DNA of 64,000 bases, taken from NCBI GenBank assembly GCA_017504965.1, contig JAFVQD010000018.1, positions 54,400 through 118,399 of the forward strand, written 5' to 3'. A program made the position numbers and the translations under genes. Positions within the stretch are counted from its first letter, which is position 1. Each line of letters opens with the position of its first letter. The notes beneath the pieces were generated by a model. The model saw only the letters and a program-made list of their open reading frames with translations. It was not told the origin of the DNA and ran no database searches. The DNA is from Bacteroidales bacterium. GTDB lineage: Bacteria > Bacteroidota > Bacteroidia > Bacteroidales > UBA932. This document shows positions 58,135 through 64,000 of this stretch, one piece after another.

Positions 58135-59634
58135 ATGGCATCATCTATTAATATAGAAGCACTACTGGCTAGTGGAGAACGTATCAATTTGGAATGTAAG
58201 AAAGCACAATCAAATGTACCAGTTGACGTATGGAAAACGTATTCTGCATTTGCAAATACATACGGTGGAACTATTTTGCTTGGTATTGTAGAACATTTGA
58301 AGGAGAAAGATCTACAGAAACGCTTTCAGATTGTGGGTGTTGAAGATTCAAGGAAGATTGTTACTGATTTTTGGAATACTATCAATAGCAATAAAGTAAA
58401 CGAAAATATCCTCTCAGACAGTGATGTCGAAGTTATAAATGTGGATGGCAAGGAGGTTGTATGCATCCGTGTTCCTCAAGCAGATTGGAGTATTAAGCCA
58501 ATCTTTTTGAATAATGATATCTACAAAGGAACATTTAGACGCAATCACGAGGGAGACTACCATTGTAAAGAACGGCAAGTGAAAGCCATGATTCGTGATT
58601 CGTTTGAAGATGGAAATGACGGAATATTGCTCGAACACTACACCATGGATGATATTGACCTTGATTCGTTACATCGTTATCGCAATCTGTTCCGTGTATG
58701 GAATACAGACCATGTTTGGAACGAAATAGATGATAAATCATTCCTTCGAAATCTTGGTGGATACATTGTGAACCGGGAAGAAGGAAAAGAAGGGTTATCA
58801 CTGGCTGGATTGATGATGTTCGGTAAGGGACTGCCTATCAGGGAACGCTTTGGCAACTTCCGTATGGACTATCTTAATTTCTGCAATCTTATTGGAGAAG
58901 AACGTTATAGTGATCGCCTTACCTACGACGGACGTTGGGAGAACAACCTTTATCAGTTCTTTAGTATAGTATTGCCTAAAATGACGTTTGACCTTCCAAG
59001 ACCTTTCCGCATGGAGGGTATGCAACGAGTAGATGACACCCCTCAACATAAGGCTGTCCGTGAAGCTTTCACGAATGCTATCATCCATGCTGATTTAATG
59101 ATGGATGCTGGTATCTTGCGAATTGAAAAGCATGACGACAAACTTTGCTTCCGTAATCCAGGATTATTGCGATTGCCATTGGAGCAGATTTATGAAGGAG
59201 GGAATTCCAAAGCCCGTAACCCACGTATCCAAAACATGCTCCGCATGGTGGGATTCGGAGAAAATATCGGTTCCGGCTTCCCTCAAATCATTGCTGCATG
59301 GAAAGAAACCAAATGGGGAAAACCTGAACTGAAGAATAAGATCGAGTTGGATGAAGTGGAATTGGTGCTGCCTTTAGGTCAAGAACAAAGTGGAACATCT
59401 TTTAGGTCAAAGAATGACCGAAAAGATGACCGAAAAGAACTAACTGAACGCCAAGAGATTATCGTTGGCTTAATAAAAGAGAATGACCGAATAACCATCG
59501 ATGAAATGACCGAAAAGGTTAAAGTGTCGGAGAAAACTATTCGACGAGAACTTTCGATTCTTTACGAAAAAGGTGTCATTATACGTGAAGGTGGACGCAA
59601 AGATGGTAGATGGATTATACTTGAGCCAAAATAA
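58135..59634 (+). CDS. AlbA_2 (Schlafen AAA_4-like) protein with GHKL-type and wHTH domains
   Basis: A 499-aa protein. Residues about 10-130 form an AlbA_2/Schlafen-like domain (ERINLECKKA, FANTYGGTILLGI). Residues about 290-390 resemble the HATPase_c_4 region of such proteins (KAVREAFTNAIIHADL, FRNPGLLRLPLEQI, GFGENIGSGFPQI). A winged helix closes it (about 430-499; TERQEIIVGLIKEN, VSEKTIRRELSIL). Proteins of this layout are often annotated as RecG-like or transcriptional regulators and are frequent in defence islands. The DUF2971 gene starts 10 bp after its stop. Role in the operon is unknown: regulator or effector. Confidence 0.85.
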   Translation: MASSINIEALLASGERINLECKKAQSNVPVDVWKTYSAFANTYGGTILLGIVEHLKEKDLQKRFQIVGVEDSRKIVTDFWNTINSNKVNENILSDSDVEVINVDGKEVVCIRVPQADWSIKPIFLNNDIYKGTFRRNHEGDYHCKERQVKAMIRDSFEDGNDGILLEHYTMDDIDLDSLHRYRNLFRVWNTDHVWNEIDDKSFLRNLGGYIVNREEGKEGLSLAGLMMFGKGLPIRERFGNFRMDYLNFCNLIGEERYSDRLTYDGRWENNLYQFFSIVLPKMTFDLPRPFRMEGMQRVDDTPQHKAVREAFTNAIIHADLMMDAGILRIEKHDDKLCFRNPGLLRLPLEQIYEGGNSKARNPRIQNMLRMVGFGENIGSGFPQIIAAWKETKWGKPELKNKIELDEVELVLPLGQEQSGTSFRSKNDRKDDRKELTERQEIIVGLIKENDRITIDEMTEKVKVSEKTIRRELSILYEKGVIIREGGRKDGRWIILEPK

Positions 59635-59644
59635 TGGAAAAATT

Positions 59645-60643
59645 ATGAAAACATTAACCCAAATAGAAATAGAGGAGTTCAAGCAACATAGATGGTTCAT
59701 TATGCATCACAATAAGAATTGCTCCATTTGTGGTAAAGAATTCGATTTTAATGGAAATTCCTACTTTGGCCATTTAGATGATGGCTCATATGCTTATACT
59801 TGCGAAAAGTGCAGTCAACAAATGACAGATGCTGAGGTATATACAAATAGCCATAGGCATTCATATAGTATTCCTGTTTCTAATGCAAAGTTGTGGCGAT
59901 ATATGGACCTGGCCAAATTTTTATCTCTTCTTGAATACAACTCTCTATTTTTCACAAGAATTGATTACTTCCAAGATCCATTTGAAGGAGCTTTAGGAAT
60001 TAAAAAAAACGAAGAATTATGGTCTACAAAGGAGCAGGAATGGAAAAAGAAATGGATAGAAATTAGAAGTAATTCTAATAATGTTTGTCTTTGTGATAGT
60101 GAATTACAATTATTGGCAGAACAGGAATTCAAAAAATACCGTAAAAATATAAAAGAATGGCGGACAAAAAACTATGTAAATTGTTGGCATCAGTCAGATT
60201 GTGAATCCGAGGCTATGTGGCAGCTTTATACGAGGGATTGTAATCAAGGGATTGCAATACAAACAACTTTCGAAAGACTTTATCAAGCCCTCCCATCTGT
60301 GCCACAACCAAGTTTTGGAATGGTTAATTATATCAATTTTAATGAATACAACAATGGTGGGACAGAAAAGAACTTTCACCCATTTGAAGCAGTATGGCAC
60401 AAACGAGAATCATTTGCTCATGAAAAAGAATTCAGAATAATTATTGAGGATATTGTAGAGAAGGATTTTCATAATCAGAACAAAAAAATAAGAGTAGATC
60501 TAAATCTACTTATAGAGAATATCTACATTTCTCCTAAAGCAGACAAATGGTTTGCAGAACTTGTTAAAGATATAATTAAGAATAGATACAAATTATGGCT
60601 TAACGTGAAGCAATCAGAGCTTAACGAACAGCCATTTTTCTAA
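59645..60643 (+). CDS. DUF2971 protein with N-terminal zinc ribbon
   Basis: A 332-aa protein. The start at 59645 gives a short helix followed by a zinc ribbon with C26, C29, C53 and C56. A DUF2971-like domain follows (about 80-330): LWRYMDLAKFLSLLEYNSLFF, given by its parts LWRYMD and NSLFFTRIDYFQDPFEG, then NCWHQSDCESEAMWQLY, GIAIQTTF and HEKEFRIII. DUF2971 has no settled activity but recurs in phage-defence contexts. It lies 10 bp after the AlbA_2 gene and 13 bp before the NACHT-type gene. The zinc ribbon is an addition I do not recall as usual for the family. Confidence 0.82.
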   Translation: MKTLTQIEIEEFKQHRWFIMHHNKNCSICGKEFDFNGNSYFGHLDDGSYAYTCEKCSQQMTDAEVYTNSHRHSYSIPVSNAKLWRYMDLAKFLSLLEYNSLFFTRIDYFQDPFEGALGIKKNEELWSTKEQEWKKKWIEIRSNSNNVCLCDSELQLLAEQEFKKYRKNIKEWRTKNYVNCWHQSDCESEAMWQLYTRDCNQGIAIQTTFERLYQALPSVPQPSFGMVNYINFNEYNNGGTEKNFHPFEAVWHKRESFAHEKEFRIIIEDIVEKDFHNQNKKIRVDLNLLIENIYISPKADKWFAELVKDIIKNRYKLWLNVKQSELNEQPFF

Positions 60644-60656
60644 TATACATAGAGTT

Positions 60657-63584
60657 ATGATTACAATTAAAGAAAAGCATGAAATTTTAACCAAACTTTC
60701 AGATTCGGAGTTTGGAAGTATGTTTGAACGACTTTTAGATAATCAAAAATTTTCAAATATTCAGAACGAAGAGACTGCTATTATTTGTGAGCAGCGAATA
60801 ATGGGTCGTATAACCGTCTTTCTGTTTGTTCTTTATACAAGACGCTTAAGTGGGCTTAATAGTGATGATATTGTATCCATTTATCAAAAAATAGAGGCGT
60901 TACAAAATAAATATGCAGCAAATTCTGTTTTCATAGTATCTAGAGATACAATATCTGAGGGGTTCAAGCAAACCTTATCGAAGAATAGCACCAACATTAA
61001 TCCAACCTATATTGAGAGAGAAGAACTTCTAAGTTTGATAGAAGAGTATTATTCTGATTTCTGGCGTCATGACGACCAAAATCTTTTAGCATATGAAAAA
61101 CAACTTTTGGACGAATTAGACGAAGATACAGAACTACGAAAGCTTAGTTTCTCTGAAGATAAATATAAGAAAAAATTAGACTTCTTCATTGAACCCCATC
61201 TTTCACGTTGCTATGAGGATTTAAGTACGAAGACTATTGTCCGAAAGAAATACAGTGTACATGACGTTATAACATCAAAATCCTCGATTCTTATCCAAGG
61301 AGAAGCTGGTTGCGGTAAGTCCACACTGTTGAAAAAGATAGCCAAGAAACTGATAGAGGACAATCCAGGAATAAAGAATGGTAAAAAGAACTTACCTCTT
61401 TATATTACGGTTCAAGATTTAATTATTGGAATAAATGATATTAAGACACTTATTCAGGACAAACTTAACATCATACTCGGTGAGGCACCACTGGGAGAGA
61501 TCAAAGATAAGTATTATATCCACATACTCATTGATAGTATAGATGAGCTTGATGAACTTCAATCAAAGATTTTATCACAACTCCAAGAATTAGAAAGAAA
61601 ATATGGTGTAAAATACTATATTGCATCCAGAAATACAGACATTATTCAGCAAAATGCAACAGGGTTAGCTGTTGAAGTATATGACATAAGGAGGTATAAT
61701 CTTGAACAGATTAAACATTTCTTAGACGCATTTTTCTCTGGTGAAGAAGGGAAAGCAAATAATCTATTGTCTGCTCTTAGAGAAAATAAAATAATAGACA
61801 AGCTTCCTCTTACTCCTCTAAATCTTTCTCTAATTTCAATCTTATTCGAAGAAAAGGATTTTGAAATTCCCGCAACGATATCTGATATATATGACAATTT
61901 CAACGCTTTAATTGTAGGAAGAGCCGTAGTATCAAGCAAAGTTGAATTTATCGATGTATATTTCAAAGAACGTATTCTCTCAATATATGCTTTAGAACTC
62001 CTAAAACGTCCAACTCATCAATCTATGGATAAGGATGAGTTTGAGCAATTCTTTATAAATTACTTCAATAACAAATCACTCCCAATAAAAAAAGGCACAT
62101 TGTCAGATGCCTTAGATTATATAGTCAAGCATACTGGAATATTATTTCTTAAAGATGGAAAATTTGTACAATTCACTCACGCTTCTTACATGGAGTATTA
62201 TGCTGCAGTTGAAATCTTTAAATTTGATAGAGAAAGAAAGTTAGAACAGAGTTATATTGACAATTTCTATGACCCAAATTGGCAAAACTCTTCAGTATTT
62301 TATGCAGGTAAATCAAAAGATATGCCAGAATTTCTACAAAATGTATTGAATAAGGTTAAAAAAGGCCGATATTTATATGATTATATGTCTGGCATAATGG
62401 GATGTGGATATTTGATTCAAGCCTTGTACCTTACAGACAACAAAATAAGAAAAGAAGTAATCATAGAATGCTTACGACAATCTCTTCTTTCTTTAGAAGC
62501 AATTAAAATATTAGCCATTGAGAATAGATTTCTTTATAAAAATTATAAATTACCTTTAGTTCAAATAATAAACTTCATATATTTCTATGAAATATTCAAT
62601 TCTATAACTCTTTTAGAGCCAATGAGAATGGCATTTGAAGAGTTACATAAGCGAATGAATAAGTTAGTTGAAAATGGTGATGAAAGTTCATTATTAGAAG
62701 CCTCTGGTCTAGGTTATAATTTAGTAGAGTTAGCTTTCACAATGGACTCAAGACGTATAGGTTCTCAAAAGGAGCTCGAAACTATTATAAGTTCAGATTT
62801 TATTCTTAAAGATCCAAGTCTTTTACTTCTAACTGATTTTTCCATGGCATTATTAGGAAAAATCAAGTACGACGGATTTAGAAAGGATTTACAAAAGAAT
62901 GTTTCTACATTGGCTCCAGCTATTAAAGAACTCATAGACCAACCAATTCAGAGACTTCGTTTTACACCTTTAGATACTATTAATCCACAAAAAAAAGTTA
63001 AGCTATTGGTTGAAGGAAAAACAGATGCAGAAATTTTGTCGCATGCATATACTGTTCTGACAGGTGGTTTTATGCCGTATTGGTCGATACAACCAAGTGG
63101 ACGTAAAAAAGATACCGGTTCTGCAGATGAAGTCAAGGAAACCATATTACATTCCTATCCATTGTTAGATAAAGATGATATAATTATTGGAATTGTCGAC
63201 CATGACCAAGCAGGCTTATCTGCCTATGGATATTTAAAAAATGATTTTGATGAAATATACCATAACAAATGGAAAAAACATCATGACGGAGAAATCCATA
63301 TGGTCTGTCTACCTGTTCCTGGTGAAATGGATTTTTATTTAAAAACCAGACATGAAGATAACTTTTTTGAGATTGAACACTATTTTGGACATGAATATCT
63401 CATCTCCAAAAACGTTATTAGTAAAACAGAAATTATGGATATATATAAAGTAAATGATGGGCGTAAGACAAACTTCTCTAAAGAAATGAACGAAGTTGAA
63501 GATCCACATGTCTTTGAACATTTTTTGCACTTATTTAAGTTGATTGATCAAATAACAGGTGTAGACGTTTCATATATTATTTAA
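60657..63584 (+). CDS. NACHT-like ATPase fused to a C-terminal TOPRIM-like domain
   Basis: A 975-aa protein. Residues 1-190 look like a degenerate restriction-endonuclease-like region (FIVSRDTISEGFKQTL, EREELLSLIEEYY). A NACHT/STAND ATPase follows: Walker A GEAGCGKS at 215-222, Walker B HILIDSIDEL at 289-298 (D293, D296, E297), ASRNTD sensor and LTPLNLSLI segment. Residues about 520-775 are helical. Residues about 780-880 match TOPRIM: LLVEGKTDAEIL with E786, then GIVDHDQAGLSAY with D848 and D850. TOPRIM domains of this EGxxD/DxD kind act as metal-dependent nucleases in OLD proteins. The combination suggests an NLR-like sensor with a nuclease output; this is inferred. Confidence 0.85.
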   Translation: MITIKEKHEILTKLSDSEFGSMFERLLDNQKFSNIQNEETAIICEQRIMGRITVFLFVLYTRRLSGLNSDDIVSIYQKIEALQNKYAANSVFIVSRDTISEGFKQTLSKNSTNINPTYIEREELLSLIEEYYSDFWRHDDQNLLAYEKQLLDELDEDTELRKLSFSEDKYKKKLDFFIEPHLSRCYEDLSTKTIVRKKYSVHDVITSKSSILIQGEAGCGKSTLLKKIAKKLIEDNPGIKNGKKNLPLYITVQDLIIGINDIKTLIQDKLNIILGEAPLGEIKDKYYIHILIDSIDELDELQSKILSQLQELERKYGVKYYIASRNTDIIQQNATGLAVEVYDIRRYNLEQIKHFLDAFFSGEEGKANNLLSALRENKIIDKLPLTPLNLSLISILFEEKDFEIPATISDIYDNFNALIVGRAVVSSKVEFIDVYFKERILSIYALELLKRPTHQSMDKDEFEQFFINYFNNKSLPIKKGTLSDALDYIVKHTGILFLKDGKFVQFTHASYMEYYAAVEIFKFDRERKLEQSYIDNFYDPNWQNSSVFYAGKSKDMPEFLQNVLNKVKKGRYLYDYMSGIMGCGYLIQALYLTDNKIRKEVIIECLRQSLLSLEAIKILAIENRFLYKNYKLPLVQIINFIYFYEIFNSITLLEPMRMAFEELHKRMNKLVENGDESSLLEASGLGYNLVELAFTMDSRRIGSQKELETIISSDFILKDPSLLLLTDFSMALLGKIKYDGFRKDLQKNVSTLAPAIKELIDQPIQRLRFTPLDTINPQKKVKLLVEGKTDAEILSHAYTVLTGGFMPYWSIQPSGRKKDTGSADEVKETILHSYPLLDKDDIIIGIVDHDQAGLSAYGYLKNDFDEIYHNKWKKHHDGEIHMVCLPVPGEMDFYLKTRHEDNFFEIEHYFGHEYLISKNVISKTEIMDIYKVNDGRKTNFSKEMNEVEDPHVFEHFLHLFKLIDQITGVDVSYII

Positions 63585-63907
63585 CCCAAATACGTAACTC
63601 ATTAACAATAAATAGAAAATCCTCCTACGAATCAAGCGTAGCGTAAAAGGAATACTTAAAATTATAAAAAAGGATGTAGAATTGGTAATTATGACTATAT
63701 TATATTTCATAAAGATAACATCCAAGATAGTTTTGATAAATTTTAGAGACCATATTTGTACCATTGAATACTTATCTATTTGATATTCAATAGAGTTTAT
63801 TTTCGAAGAAGTGAAATAATCACCCACCCAAATACACTGAAAAAGGCCGACTTTTGAGAAGTGACATGAACCCCGAAAGTTAGACAAAAAACTTTCGGGG
63901 TTTTGTT
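63585..63907. other. 323-bp gene-free stretch before the IS
   Basis: AT-rich DNA following the accessory operon. A 105-codon frame on the minus strand lacks family features and has no clear start signal. The last 46 bp (from 63862) are the end of an insertion sequence. Confidence 0.65.
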
Positions 63908-64000
63908 ATGTCAAAAAAATTAAAGAAACATGGCTATGCAGAAAGATTGAAGTATATGCATATGCTTGAGAATGGATGTAGTATTGAATATATCCACAAG
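63862..64000 (+). mobile_element. Left end of an IS3-like insertion sequence
   Basis: The probable terminal sequence TGACATGAACCCCGAAAGTT (63862) is followed by GTTAGAC, as in several IS3-group ends, and contains a hairpin AACCCCGAAAGTT/AACTTTCGGGGTT. The transposase frame starts at 63908. The element runs off the window. Confidence 0.7.
63908..64000 (+). CDS. IS3-like transposase OrfA, partial
   Basis: The first 31 codons: MSKKLKKHGYAERLKYMHML followed by ENGCSIEYIHK. The basic start and the (Y)xx(R)LKYMxMLExGxSIxYIxK pattern fit the helix-turn-helix of IS3-family OrfA proteins. It is cut by the window edge, so length and completeness are unknown. Confidence 0.75.
   Translation, partial: MSKKLKKHGYAERLKYMHMLENGCSIEYIHK

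Noticed and set aside
63570..63887. 105-codon minus-strand frame before the IS
   Set aside because: It crosses the IS end and the stop region of the NACHT-type gene and has no family features; AT-rich DNA produces such frames by chance.

Overview
The window is chromosomal DNA of a Bacteroidota bacterium, most likely of the order Bacteroidales. The evidence is the repeated -7 promoter box TAnnTTTG (in two places with an upstream TTTG 19 bp away), many secreted proteins with lipoprotein signals, a GH97 enzyme of SusB type, a fimbrillin-like lipoprotein, short-form chromate transporters and a tmRNA tag ending in YALAA. The genus cannot be fixed from the sequence alone. Core genes have moderate GC. 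The right-hand 8 kb and the 31.8-35.4 kb locus are visibly AT-richer.

Layout. 1-9.5 kb is a carbohydrate locus: a leftward galactoside operon (GH2 enzyme, galK, galM, a LacZ-like GH2 running off the edge) divergent from a GH97 alpha-glucosidase coupled to a triple-repeat secreted protein. 9.6-11.8 kb is a small cassette (DUF3784 membrane protein and DUF4143 ATPase) bounded by two 171-bp direct repeats. A dense cluster of small hairpins follows, then tmRNA. 12.5-31.7 kb is housekeeping: HD membrane phosphohydrolase, esterase, gyrB, an outer-membrane barrel and TPR pair, ftsE, nth, xerD, tRNA-Arg, plsX-rpmF-yceD, typA, a GMP synthase with a collapsed glutaminase domain, two chromate-transporter halves and a hydroxyacid dehydrogenase. 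31.8-35.4 kb holds a 1,010-aa fimbrillin/beta-helix lipoprotein, a 40-aa peptide gene just upstream and an XRE regulator. 35.6-55.8 kb is again mostly core: M81-type lipoprotein, cutC, tRNA-Leu, cls, a lipoprotein-type peptide deformylase, rubrerythrin, rplS-tRNA-Arg, the grpE-dnaJ-M23-anmK operon, a transglutaminase-like protein, an LPP20-like lipoprotein, fbaA divergent from gmk-nadD, panB-rluA and dnaK.

55.9-64 kb is an accessory island downstream of dnaK. It starts with an excisionase-like HTH protein and an integrase that has lost its catalytic domain. It continues with a compact four-gene operon under one promoter: XRE regulator, AlbA_2/GHKL-type protein, DUF2971 protein with a zinc ribbon, and a 975-aa protein joining a NACHT-like ATPase to a C-terminal TOPRIM-like domain. 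The start of an IS3-like element closes the window. This operon is the best candidate for an undescribed system, probably phage defence. That role is inferred from domains and context, not shown.

A second theme is structured non-coding DNA. Palindromic or hairpin-rich islands lie beside tmRNA (11.85-12.12 kb), between the convergent esterase and gyrB genes (15.5-15.66 kb), and beside tRNA-Leu (37.9-38.07 kb) and tRNA-Arg (42.3-42.58 kb).
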